Assembly: GCA_028818995.1 (NCBI GenBank)
Contig: JAPPMR010000592.1
Location: 1 to 14,541 of the forward strand
Direction: 5' to 3'
From: Candidatus Poribacteria bacterium
GTDB lineage: Bacteria > Poribacteria > WGA-4E > WGA-3G
Length of the DNA stretch: 14,541 bases
Shown here: positions 1-7,440 of the stretch, one piece after another
How the letters are laid out: each line of letters starts with the position of its first letter
How positions within the stretch are numbered: the first letter of the stretch is position 1
Notes under the pieces: generated by a model
The model's input: only the letters and a program-made list of their open reading frames with translations
The model's database searches: none
Told to the model about the DNA's origin: nothing
Made by a program: the position numbers and the translations under genes

Positions 1-1
1 T

Positions 2-751
2 TCAAAACAGAGCAAATATGCCTTCTTTTCTCCTACCATTTGTGTATCAGATGGGGAGCTCTACATCAGTGCCTACTTTGGTGATGATAAATATATCCCA
101 TCTTTTTCTGGTGGTGACGGAGATAGTGTTTACAGGTTGAATCCAGAAGACAACACTTTGGTTGAACTTTTCACAGATAAGGATATGTATAGTATTCAAA
201 GTTTGGTTGTAGTTGACAATACATTTTATATGGGAACATGGTCAAGAGGGGTCTTCAAGTGGGATCAAAAAGCGGGTCTTACCAAACTTGGCTTGGAAAA
301 ACATACCGACATCAGGCTTTTATCTGACAATTGTGAGTCTCTGATTGCGGTGACTCTAGATAGTAAAATCTATCGTTTTAAAGAGAATCATTGGGAACCT
401 ATTCACACAACAGCTATGATTGATGGCGGTTTGACTGATCTCAAGTGGGTCGGTTCAACGTTATATGCATCCTGTTGGGAAATCGGAGTATTACGTTCCA
501 AGGATGGAGGTGACACTTGGACATCCATCAACGATGGTCTGGATGATTCATCTGCTACATCAATTGGAACAGATGGCTCTGAAGTGTATGTCACCACACC
601 TACAGGTTTTTTTCAATGGATAGAAGAGAAACGGCATTGGAAATTGATTGATTCTGTTCCCAAACAAGTTTCATCCTTAGCAGTAGTTGAAGGTTTTCTT
701 TACGCTGGCACTGACGGTAGCGGTGTGTATAAAATTCGGATTGAGCAATAA
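2..751 (+). CDS. Beta-propeller (Asp-box/YCF48-like) protein, 3' end only
   Basis: The frame is open from the left window edge to the TAA at 749-751, so the start lies upstream. About 249 residues are visible. They are built of repeated short beta-strand units of the type 'LYxxxxxxGVxxW': LYISAYFGD, FYMGTWSRGVFKWD, LYASCWEIGVLRS, LYAGTDGSGVYKI. One clear Asp-box is present (SKDGGDTW, about residues 164-171 of the visible part). These repeats mark a beta-propeller, a fold used for ligand or protein binding. The C-terminal blade resembles that of the next gene (LYVGTAGRGVLRF), so the two may be paralogues. Whether this gene also begins with a sigma-factor domain cannot be seen. It is followed by an intrinsic terminator, so it is probably transcribed separately from the next gene. 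No enzymatic residues are recognisable. The family call is firm; the function is unknown. Confidence 0.8.
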   Translation, partial: SKQSKYAFFSPTICVSDGELYISAYFGDDKYIPSFSGGDGDSVYRLNPEDNTLVELFTDKDMYSIQSLVVVDNTFYMGTWSRGVFKWDQKAGLTKLGLEKHTDIRLLSDNCESLIAVTLDSKIYRFKENHWEPIHTTAMIDGGLTDLKWVGSTLYASCWEIGVLRSKDGGDTWTSINDGLDDSSATSIGTDGSEVYVTTPTGFFQWIEEKRHWKLIDSVPKQVSSLAVVEGFLYAGTDGSGVYKIRIEQ

Positions 752-791
752 ACTGTCAATAGTTGGTAATCAGTTTACATAATTCTTTTCA

Positions 792-809
792 GCGCGCTTC
801 CAAGCGCGC
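792..809. repeat. Short GC-rich perfect palindrome
   Basis: GCGCGCTT, CC, AAGCGCGC: eight-base arms around a two-base centre, followed by CTAC. It lies in AT-rich intergenic DNA just before the terminator hairpin. Read on the minus strand it starts GTAGGCGCGC, which recalls the GTAGGAGCGA start of the palindrome at 4140-4183. It could be a short member of the same intergenic repeat family, or a backup stem for transcription termination. Confidence 0.5.
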
Positions 810-827
810 CTACCAGTAAATTATAAT

Positions 828-855
828 GCGCACCTATTAGTAGGTGCGCTTTTTT
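828..855 (+). terminator. Rho-independent terminator of the upstream propeller gene
   Basis: A nine-bp perfect stem, GCGCACCTA (828-836) pairing with TAGGTGCGC (841-849), has a four-base loop (TTAG) and is followed at once by six T residues. It sits 77 bases after the stop codon of the upstream propeller gene and before the promoter region of the sigma-factor gene. It therefore separates two transcription units. Confidence 0.85.
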
Positions 856-942
856 ATAATTCTGCATAAATCCTCTTCTCTTTTTAGAAAAAATATCGAT
901 CTTCCCTCCAAATTTGCATTTTTTTTCAAAAATATGCAATTC

Positions 943-971
943 TTTCCAACAAAATCGCGTCTATATATTAT
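943..971 (+). promoter_or_regulatory. Possible sigma70-type promoter of the sigma-propeller gene
   Basis: TTTCCA (943-948) and TATTAT (966-971) are separated by 17 bases. Each differs from the consensus at one or two positions. Transcription would start near 978, giving a leader of about 23 bases before the ATG at 1001. The region is very AT-rich, so chance matches are likely. An autoregulatory ECF promoter could also be here, but I cannot recognise one. Confidence 0.25.
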
Positions 972-1000
972 AAAAGATAAATTTGCTATTGAGGTCTCAG

Positions 1001-4000
1001 ATGACATACGATGATTCTGACCTGATTCAACAAACATTAGAAGGTGACCAGCAAGCGTTTGCTGCACTTGTGGAAAAATACCAAAAACAGATACACGCTT
1101 TAGCGTCGCAGAAAATTGGTGATTTCCACATCGCCCAAGAGATTACGCAGGATGCGTTCTTTACAGCATTCCAAAAGCTCTCTACGCTCACAGACCCTAA
1201 TCGTTTTGCGGGATGGCTTTATGTAATTACCAACCGCAAATGTATTGCATGGCACCGAAAGAAATCACCACAACCGCAATCATTAGAAACGACAGACCCT
1301 GTTGAATTAGAGGAGGTGTACTATTCAGAATATATGACACAACAACGCGAAGAAGCAGCAAATCAAAAACGACGTGCAGTAGTCCAGAAATTACTCAGTA
1401 AACTACAAGAGAGCGAGCGCACTGTCGTAAATATGTATTACATCGCAGGCATGACATGTGAAGATATAGGAAAATTCTTGGGTGTATCTACCAATACAGT
1501 CCGTAGTAGACTCCACCGTGCCCGTAACCGATTAAAGAAGGAAGAAGCAATGATACAAGAAAACTTGAGCAGTTTTCAACTGCCAACACAAATGACAGAA
1601 AACATCATGAAGGGAATTTCACAACTAAAGCCTACAACTCCATCTGGAAGTAAACCAATAGTACCTTTAGCAGTTTCTGCCGCATCAGCCATTTTAGTTT
1701 TATTACTGATGGGCGTTGGGGCGCAAAACCTAATTCGGTTTCAAAAGCCATATAGTATAGAGGCAACATCAAAACCATCAATTGAAATCGTTGATGCACA
1801 AATTGTTTTACATTCTCCGACAGAACCAGCAGCAAGAAATCAGGTTGGAAGTTCAAATGCCAACGGTCAAAGCAACGGTACGGGACAAAAACCTAACACA
1901 CCACTGTTCGCTGCAGCACAGATAGATGATGCAGATATTTTAAATTCAAAGCAGCAATGGGTACAAACCAAAGGTCCCGAGGGTGGCATAGTTGCTACCT
2001 TATTCACAACAACCCGCGGTGATGTATACGCAGGCGCGCTCAGTGGTCTTTACAGACTTACTGATGATGGACAATCGTGGAAACTCGTCAACCGCATCAA
2101 AGATCATTCATATACTGCACAATACGCTGGAAAAACATGGTGGCCTGTAGTAGAGCGGCAGGATGCCCTTTACCTTGCTGCTGGAACAGAAATATTAACT
2201 TCTACAGATAGAGGGGAAACATGGAACGTATTCTGTGAGTGTATAAAAGGTCAGCTTGTTGGTATGGTAATAACTGATGGGATCCCCGACGCGCAAAGCG
2301 ATATGGCAATCTACCTCGCATACACCAACGGCATATTTCGCACGGATAATGCAGGTAAATCGTGGACACCGCTGTCCGATGGAATGACAGACAGGAAAAT
2401 CCATGCAATCGCTGCCGTTGAAAACACCATCTTTGCTGGTACTGATAAAGGACTATATCGTCTTAAATCAGAGAATTGGGAACAGGTGCCAGTAGACGGT
2501 AAAGTGGAAAATATACGTGCGTTGGCAAGTGCTGGACACCGACTCTATGCTGCGGTAGGGAAGGAAGTAAAGAATCAACTAGCTTCTCAATTCTTGTCAA
2601 TGATGACCACTCAAAAGGCTTCCAAATCGCTATACCGCTCAACAGACTTAGGTAAATCATGGAAATCAATAGACCCCGAAAAAGGTACTATGAAAATGTC
2701 TGGAACAACAACTTTTAAGTTCTCTGACCAAAGTAATTCGGAATCTACTAATACAGTAAAAATAGTTGCACACCAAGATAACCTGTTAGTCATCAATCGG
2801 GGTAATAATTTTTTCTCAAATGATTCTTATTATTCAAACGATTCTGGTAATAATTGGAATATCTTGCCAATCAGTTTTTCAGATAGTGACTCACTACCTA
2901 TCATCACAATGTTGAACAAAAACACATTTTACTGCAGTGGCAATGATGGCATCTATCACACAACCAATGCCGGCAAGACATGGCGTCAACTCAACACAGG
3001 GTTGGTGAATACTTTCATTTTTAATTTAGTCGCAGTAAATGATACCCTTTATGCAAACATAGGGCCGGAACTTGTTGCCTCATCTGACGGTGGTGAATCG
3101 TGGACATCTGTACTTACACCTGTACTTGGAAGAACAGGGAGCATCAATGGCATGGTTGAATCTAATGGTGTTCTCTATGTCAAAGGCTCGAAAAAAATGT
3201 CTCCCAAGCTTTATCGCTTAACTGCTATGGACCACACGATAACCGCTGTCCCTGGAATGCCGATTTTTGAGGTGCCGGACTTTAGTAAGTTAATGGAGGA
3301 AGAAATCGGAAATGCACTTCTTGCCACACTTCAAGAAGAGGCTAAGACAGACCTTGCAGCAGAAAAAAAGATTGATCCTGAACAATTTGATGCAGAAACG
3401 TTCAATGAAACCTATAGAAAGATTGTGCAGGAAAACCTAAATAAGTCCTTTCAAGTTTCTTTTGGAAGTTTCGCTGTCAGCGGCAAAACCTACTATATGG
3501 AATCCGGGCATAAACTGTTCAGATGGAAACCCGGTACTGCTGAATGGTACGACACTGGATTAGTAGATGAAGCCGAACCGGGTCACCTTAATGGCAAATT
3601 TGACGATTTTGATTCTATCAGTTTCAAAATCGCTGTATCGGGAGACATCGTTTACGTCGGCAAAAGAGATGGACATCTCATGCTATCGCATGATGAAGGC
3701 GATATTTGGAATGATGTCACTGCAAAACTTCCATTTTCTGTTGGACGTTTCAATGATATTACATTCGCTGGACAAACTGTCTATGTGGCTACCGACAAAG
3801 GTGTTATTCGGTCAAACAATGGGTTAGAATGGGATACACTCATTGATACGGAAGGAACACCTCTTGCTATGAGTAGATTGGCAGTCGATGACACAACGGT
3901 TTACGGCGAATATAACCATAAAATATATCAATTGAGTTGGGAAACTGACAAGTGGCAGCAGGTTACGCCAGAAATCCCACATTTTATTTTCTCTTTTGAC

Positions 4001-4081
4001 GTTGATGGAGACACACTCTATGTCGGAACGGCAGGACGAGGTGTGTTACGTTTCACGCTTGACGATTCCGTGTATCAATAA
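1001..4081 (+). CDS. Membrane-anchored ECF sigma factor with C-terminal extracytoplasmic beta-propeller
   Basis: This 1026-residue protein joins a transcription factor to a sensor-like domain. Residues 7-88 are sigma region 2 (AQEITQDAFFTAFQKL, then RFAGWLYVITNRKCIAWHRK). Residues 125-180 are sigma region 4, with the helix-turn-helix TCEDIGKFLGVSTNTVRSRL. Residues 221-243 are one hydrophobic helix. A low-complexity Asn/Gly/Gln linker runs to about 318. From about 320 to 1020 there are propeller blades with nine Asp-box-like motifs, among them STDRGETW (401), STDLGKSW (547), SSDGGESW (694) and SHDEGDIW (896). A helical, charged insert occupies about 757-817. ATG 1001 is preferred over TTG 983 because GAGG at 991-994 lies six bases before it. 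ECF factors with C-terminal membrane and WD40-type extensions are known, for example in Planctomycetes. The topology implies sigma inside and propeller outside. No separate anti-sigma gene is adjacent. The signal and target promoters are unknown. Confidence 0.88.
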   Translation: MTYDDSDLIQQTLEGDQQAFAALVEKYQKQIHALASQKIGDFHIAQEITQDAFFTAFQKLSTLTDPNRFAGWLYVITNRKCIAWHRKKSPQPQSLETTDPVELEEVYYSEYMTQQREEAANQKRRAVVQKLLSKLQESERTVVNMYYIAGMTCEDIGKFLGVSTNTVRSRLHRARNRLKKEEAMIQENLSSFQLPTQMTENIMKGISQLKPTTPSGSKPIVPLAVSAASAILVLLLMGVGAQNLIRFQKPYSIEATSKPSIEIVDAQIVLHSPTEPAARNQVGSSNANGQSNGTGQKPNTPLFAAAQIDDADILNSKQQWVQTKGPEGGIVATLFTTTRGDVYAGALSGLYRLTDDGQSWKLVNRIKDHSYTAQYAGKTWWPVVERQDALYLAAGTEILTSTDRGETWNVFCECIKGQLVGMVITDGIPDAQSDMAIYLAYTNGIFRTDNAGKSWTPLSDGMTDRKIHAIAAVENTIFAGTDKGLYRLKSENWEQVPVDGKVENIRALASAGHRLYAAVGKEVKNQLASQFLSMMTTQKASKSLYRSTDLGKSWKSIDPEKGTMKMSGTTTFKFSDQSNSESTNTVKIVAHQDNLLVINRGNNFFSNDSYYSNDSGNNWNILPISFSDSDSLPIITMLNKNTFYCSGNDGIYHTTNAGKTWRQLNTGLVNTFIFNLVAVNDTLYANIGPELVASSDGGESWTSVLTPVLGRTGSINGMVESNGVLYVKGSKKMSPKLYRLTAMDHTITAVPGMPIFEVPDFSKLMEEEIGNALLATLQEEAKTDLAAEKKIDPEQFDAETFNETYRKIVQENLNKSFQVSFGSFAVSGKTYYMESGHKLFRWKPGTAEWYDTGLVDEAEPGHLNGKFDDFDSISFKIAVSGDIVYVGKRDGHLMLSHDEGDIWNDVTAKLPFSVGRFNDITFAGQTVYVATDKGVIRSNNGLEWDTLIDTEGTPLAMSRLAVDDTTVYGEYNHKIYQLSWETDKWQQVTPEIPHFIFSFDVDGDTLYVGTAGRGVLRFTLDDSVYQ

Positions 4082-4139
4082 GCAAGTAAAGTTATACCAT
4101 TTCTAATTGATAAAGTATCATTCTGACTTTTAGTTTCTT

Positions 4140-4183
4140 TGTAGGAGCGACCTCCCGGTCGCGACCGGGAGGTCGCTCCTACA
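4140..4183. repeat. 44-bp perfect palindrome, intergenic repeat
   Basis: Each 22-base half reads TGTAGGAGCGACCTCCCGGT followed by CG, meeting at a central CGCG with no unpaired loop. It lies 59 bases after the sigma-propeller stop and 134 bases before the next gene. A folded transcript would be a very stable hairpin, but no T-run follows it (AGAAGAG), so it is not a standard terminator. The half-site matches the right arm of the palindrome at 10474-10531 in about 20 of 25 positions. This points to a dispersed repeat family. Confidence 0.85.
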
Positions 4184-4316
4184 GAAGAGAGTGTTGCATT
4201 CTTCCAACCGATTTCCGAAATAATGTAATATCATTATTTAGAATTGGTATTATGTCCTTTCGCAAAAGCACAAGTATTTTTGTAAATCTATAAGTCCAAC
4301 CAAAAAGGAGGGTGAA

Positions 4317-4862
4317 ATGCGATTTGTAGTTGCTAACTTGATTTGTTTATTATTGGTCATTACAGGGTGCTTTTTTTCCAAACACTCAAGTGAATTAGAG
4401 AAAAATACGCCTCAGAGTGACACAAACAAAGTGGATGTTTTAGATGTAACAAGTGAAGTTAACAAATCCAATTCCTTGAATAGTGACAACAAGATAGATA
4501 TTGATGATGCGGATAGACATTTTAGAAAATTTTTTACTCTCGTTTCAACAGATCTTGAAGAGGCAAGTTCTGAACTTTCTAAATATGTCGAAATACGGTT
4601 TGAGGGACACACACTGGCAGATGAATGGAAGCAACTTACTTTGCGTCTGGCTCGTGAACAAAAAGGAACACTTCCGGATCTACAACGTTCAATGGAATTA
4701 CATATTCAAATGCTAACGGATGTTGACCTTAAAAAGTATGCTAAATCTATTGAAAAGTTACAACAAGGTTTAAAACAGACCAAAGCACTTGGAGAAATGC
4801 TCAAAAGCAGGGGTATAGACATAGAAACTTATGAAATGGAAGGTAAGTTTGTCGCTCCATAA
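4317..4862 (+). CDS. Exported lipoprotein with one copy of an unrecognised helical domain (cassette copy 1, gene A)
   Basis: A 181-residue protein. The N-terminus is a lipoprotein signal with lipobox LVITGC, Cys18 being the predicted lipidated residue. A Ser/Asn/Asp-rich tether covers about 21-64. A predominantly helical domain covers about 68-167, with signature GHTLADEW (97-104), a basic LxLRLxRE stretch (107-114) and MLTDVDLKKYAKSIEKL (132-148). The same domain occurs twice in the gene at 5817. I do not recognise it as a named family. The start is firm: AGGAGG at 4306-4311, five bases before ATG. The gene is followed after 38 bases by the bitopic membrane protein gene, and the same pairing recurs at 5817/6649. 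The two are therefore very likely co-transcribed and act together at the envelope. Being a lipoprotein, it should sit on the periplasmic face of the inner membrane or be moved to the outer membrane. No catalytic motif is visible. Confidence 0.85.
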   Translation: MRFVVANLICLLLVITGCFFSKHSSELEKNTPQSDTNKVDVLDVTSEVNKSNSLNSDNKIDIDDADRHFRKFFTLVSTDLEEASSELSKYVEIRFEGHTLADEWKQLTLRLAREQKGTLPDLQRSMELHIQMLTDVDLKKYAKSIEKLQQGLKQTKALGEMLKSRGIDIETYEMEGKFVAP

Positions 4863-4900
4863 GTCAGGACTTGACGCTTATTTCCATGAAGGAGAAACAC

Positions 4901-5638
4901 ATGAACCTCAATAACAGTTCGAAAATTCTTGGTGTAGGAGTTATTCTAACTATTCTAATTTTTGTTGGAATTCATATTTATGTGCGATGGGATATTCAAC
5001 GCTTTGCTAACAGCCTTGATAAAGAATTCACGTTTGACGTTTCTCCGAAATCCGGTTTACAAAGAGATATGATGAAACAGAAAAAGGTTTCTCAGATTCC
5101 CCCTTCAACAACTGTAGAACTTAAGCGTTTGTCCTCCGGACCTTTAGTTACTGAGGATATTGATGTAGAAATAGGAGGGGCACCACCTGCTGAAATGCAT
5201 GTTCCAGTACCAAGTATTGAATTAGATGTGCCAAATCTGTCAACATCTACGGTGGAACTACCGCCTGCGTTAGCAGCAGAACCCGTTGAGGGTATCGGCT
5301 ATGCAAAGGCTGCATTCCGAGATTATAATGACTTTTTAGAATATGATCCAGAGAATGCATACACAAGGCTTGCTGATGGTTTGCGAGAGGAACTCGGTGA
5401 TCATCCCGAAGTTGATATCTTAGTTGAAACTATCAAACGAGCAAATAACAGTACTATGACGGTTGACGATGCAATTGCTATGCAGGAGGCACTTTTAAGA
5501 ATCATGCCCGAAAATGAGTATGAAACTATCAAGATGCTTTCGGACCATCTCATTACACTTGAGGCTATCAAGGCATTGCAAGCAGAAGGTGAAAAGGTAG
5601 GAGTAGTATATAACTTCAAAATTAGAGATACTGAATGA
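4901..5638 (+). CDS. Bitopic membrane protein with conserved C-terminal domain (cassette copy 1, gene B)
   Basis: A 245-residue protein. A short N-terminal tail leads into one membrane helix (about 9-28), then WDIQRF. A Pro/Glu/Val-rich linker covers about 50-128. A conserved acidic helical domain covers about 131-245 with DYNDFLEYDPENAYTRL (141-157) and VDILVETIKRANN (171-183). Compared with the protein at 6649, 32 of 52 residues are identical over the block beginning DYN, while the linkers have diverged completely. Start choice: ATG 4901 has AAGGAG at 4889-4894, six bases upstream; an upstream TTG at 4871 has no ribosome site. The helix works as an uncleaved anchor, so the conserved domain probably faces the periplasm. 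The DPENAYTRL piece faintly recalls a TPR helix pair, but no repeats follow. Function unknown; the paired lipoprotein is the likely partner. Confidence 0.82.
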   Translation: MNLNNSSKILGVGVILTILIFVGIHIYVRWDIQRFANSLDKEFTFDVSPKSGLQRDMMKQKKVSQIPPSTTVELKRLSSGPLVTEDIDVEIGGAPPAEMHVPVPSIELDVPNLSTSTVELPPALAAEPVEGIGYAKAAFRDYNDFLEYDPENAYTRLADGLREELGDHPEVDILVETIKRANNSTMTVDDAIAMQEALLRIMPENEYETIKMLSDHLITLEAIKALQAEGEKVGVVYNFKIRDTE

Positions 5639-5765
5639 AACCCATTTTTATGAAGTCGTTGTACTACAACTTACCGCGGCATTGACACTTACCTTCGATT
5701 GCCAAATTAACAAGAGCAATAATAGACTTCTAATAATTTTAACTACGTTTTTAGAAATCTTGAAA

Positions 5766-5794
5766 TTCACAGGTAATTACTCGGTTATTATATA
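5766..5794 (+). promoter_or_regulatory. Possible promoter of cassette copy 2
   Basis: TTCACA (5766-5771) and TATATA (5789-5794) are 17 bases apart, with the start of transcription expected near 5800 and the ribosome site at 5806-5810. The 178-base gap between the two cassettes makes a second promoter plausible, but the AT-rich context lowers confidence. An alternative TTGACA at 5683-5688 lacks a good -10. Confidence 0.25.
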
Positions 5795-5816
5795 TCTTTG
5801 AGTATAGGAGAAACTC

Positions 5817-6614
5817 ATGAAAATTCTAACTTGTTGCACACTCATTCTAATGTTTTGCGCTATTGGAGGACTTGCTGTCTATTCTGAGGAGCATTCTCAC
5901 ACTAAAGAGGCAGATGCCGTCCCGTGGGGAGAACACTTTATAACGTTTCAGCAACTTTTAAATTTAGAGAAGGATTCGCAAGCTGCGCGTGCCGAACTCC
6001 AAAACGTTGCCAAAAAACTTTTCGGAGAACACACTCTTAACGAAGAATGGGTAGCCCTCTACTTCCGAATTAGAAGTGAAGGAACCAAACATCTCTCGGA
6101 TATTAAACGGGTCTATGAACTTGAAATCCGAATGCTGACAGCTATTGATGCTGAAAAGCACGCAAACCAGATTCAACAGCACCAAGAAGCACTTAAACAT
6201 TGTAGAGACCTCCACAAAGTGATTGGCGACCAACCTTTTAAAGAACCGATTAACACAACTAAAACGTCGGATGTGGTAAATAAGGCCTTTTTTCAGCTGC
6301 TTCCCGACAACCCTGAAGCCGCTCGTGCCGTACTTGACATATTTGCCACACTTGTATTTGATAACCACCGTCTCACCGAAGAATGGAAGGAACTCTATTT
6401 CCGCCTCTGCCTTGCCAAGGAAACCACCTTCTCAGAAGCGATTCGCTTATTTGAGTTAAAAAAGCAAATGTTCACAGATATTGACGCTGAGAAATATGCT
6501 AATGAAATCAAAAACTTAGCAGGTGTTATCAAACAAAGTAAAAGTGTTCAAAAAATATTAGAACGCCAAGGGAACTCAGATGAGAAAATGCCCTTCAACC
6601 CTGCACCGAAGTAA
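5817..6614 (+). CDS. Exported protein with two tandem copies of the cassette domain (cassette copy 2, gene A)
   Basis: A 265-residue protein. A signal peptide covers about 1-23, a hydrophobic stretch ending near AVYS. Unlike copy 1 there is no convincing lipobox, although Cys6, Cys7 and Cys14 lie within the hydrophobic region. Two repeats follow: about 40-137 (EHTLNEEWVALYFRI, MLTAIDAEKHANQI) and about 155-252 (NHRLTEEWKELYFRL, MFTDIDAEKYANEI). They share 22 of 46 residues across the block starting L-x-EEW. The single domain in the gene at 4317 aligns with both, so an internal duplication followed, or a loss preceded, the duplication of the cassette. Start: AGGAG at 5806-5810, six bases before ATG. 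It is followed after 34 bases by its membrane partner. Predicted to act in the periplasm. The conserved E-E-W and D-[IV]-D-x-x-K-[YH]-A residues look structural rather than catalytic. Not a recognised family. Confidence 0.85.
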   Translation: MKILTCCTLILMFCAIGGLAVYSEEHSHTKEADAVPWGEHFITFQQLLNLEKDSQAARAELQNVAKKLFGEHTLNEEWVALYFRIRSEGTKHLSDIKRVYELEIRMLTAIDAEKHANQIQQHQEALKHCRDLHKVIGDQPFKEPINTTKTSDVVNKAFFQLLPDNPEAARAVLDIFATLVFDNHRLTEEWKELYFRLCLAKETTFSEAIRLFELKKQMFTDIDAEKYANEIKNLAGVIKQSKSVQKILERQGNSDEKMPFNPAPK

Positions 6615-6648
6615 TTCCGGGGTGCAACCAACATAAAAGGAGAAAACT

Positions 6649-7392
6649 ATGAAATCTATGAATCTGCGTGTCATCGTCGGTGGTTTGATTCTAACAGTAC
6701 TAATTTTTGCAGGATTTTGGCTTTATATCCAGTGGGACACAAAGCGATTTGAAGAATCATTACAGACCCCACCAGTTATGGAAGCGCCTGGTGAGAAAGC
6801 TCCCGCAAGGCAAACGGAACATTCACAAGAAATCATTCAAACAACAGAAAATGCAATTTCGTCTACTCCAATGCGCGCCGCTGAAAAAGAAACGAATAAA
6901 CCTGGCGCTGCAACTCCTTCAGAATCCGCTGATGTAGTGGAAGCCGCTTCGGACGGTGCTGACATTGACAGTTTTTTTGACCAATGGCTTCCGCAAACCA
7001 TTAGAGACTCCACCGATGTTTCTAAGGAAGCTCCTTATGATATGGCAATTGTTAAAGCAGGGTTTGACGATTACAACGCTCATCTTCAAAGCAATCCCGA
7101 ATACGCTTACCAACGTCTTGATGATGCTTTTCGCGAACAATACGGCGATGACCCTGATGTTGACATCCTCGTAGAAACTATCAGGCGCGGCAATAACGGT
7201 CCAACGACAATTGACGATGCAATTAAAGGGATGGAGGCAATGATGAGACTTATGTCTGGAGATGGGATAAGTCCCCCTGAAGCGCTTGAAGACATCCAAG
7301 ATGCTCTTGAAATGCTCACAATTGCCAAACAAATGGCACACGAAGACGGGATAGATATTAAATATGAGGGCATTTTCCACATCGGAGAGTAG
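6649..7392 (+). CDS. Bitopic membrane protein with conserved C-terminal domain (cassette copy 2, gene B)
   Basis: A 247-residue paralogue of the protein at 4901. One membrane helix at about 8-27 is followed by WDTKRFEESL, matching the WDIQRFANSL of the paralogue. A disordered Pro/Ala/Glu/Thr-rich linker covers about 40-128. The conserved domain covers about 130-247 with DYNAHLQSNPEYAYQRL, GDDPDVDILVETIRR and TTIDDAI. The C-terminal half carries a longer Met-rich helical piece (about 195-230) than copy 1. Start: AGGAG at 6638-6642, six bases before the first ATG; a second ATG three codons later is less well placed. It lies 34 bases after gene A and is presumably in one operon with it. The membrane-proximal motif, the spacer and the C-terminal domain keep their order in both copies, which suggests a tethered receptor or scaffold. 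No function can be assigned from sequence alone. Confidence 0.82.
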   Translation: MKSMNLRVIVGGLILTVLIFAGFWLYIQWDTKRFEESLQTPPVMEAPGEKAPARQTEHSQEIIQTTENAISSTPMRAAEKETNKPGAATPSESADVVEAASDGADIDSFFDQWLPQTIRDSTDVSKEAPYDMAIVKAGFDDYNAHLQSNPEYAYQRLDDAFREQYGDDPDVDILVETIRRGNNGPTTIDDAIKGMEAMMRLMSGDGISPPEALEDIQDALEMLTIAKQMAHEDGIDIKYEGIFHIGE

Positions 7393-7440
7393 GATTATTC
7401 AGTTTTCTATATTTTTCACAATTGTTTATTTTTTATGAAA

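Noticed and set aside
983..1000. TTG at 983 as the start of the sigma-propeller gene
   Set aside because: The six extra residues are not part of the sigma2 pattern and the GAGG at 991-994 is correctly placed for ATG 1001.
4140..4183. The 44-bp palindrome as an intrinsic terminator of the sigma-propeller gene
   Set aside because: No T-run follows on either strand; it may still slow transcription but fits a dispersed repeat better.
5964..6368. 134-codon minus-strand frame inside cassette gene A2
   Set aside because: Antisense to a repeat domain supported by two other copies.
6919..7380. 153-codon minus-strand frame inside cassette gene B2
   Set aside because: The plus-strand frame has a good ribosome site, a membrane helix and a conserved paralogue; the antisense product looks random and Cys/His-rich.
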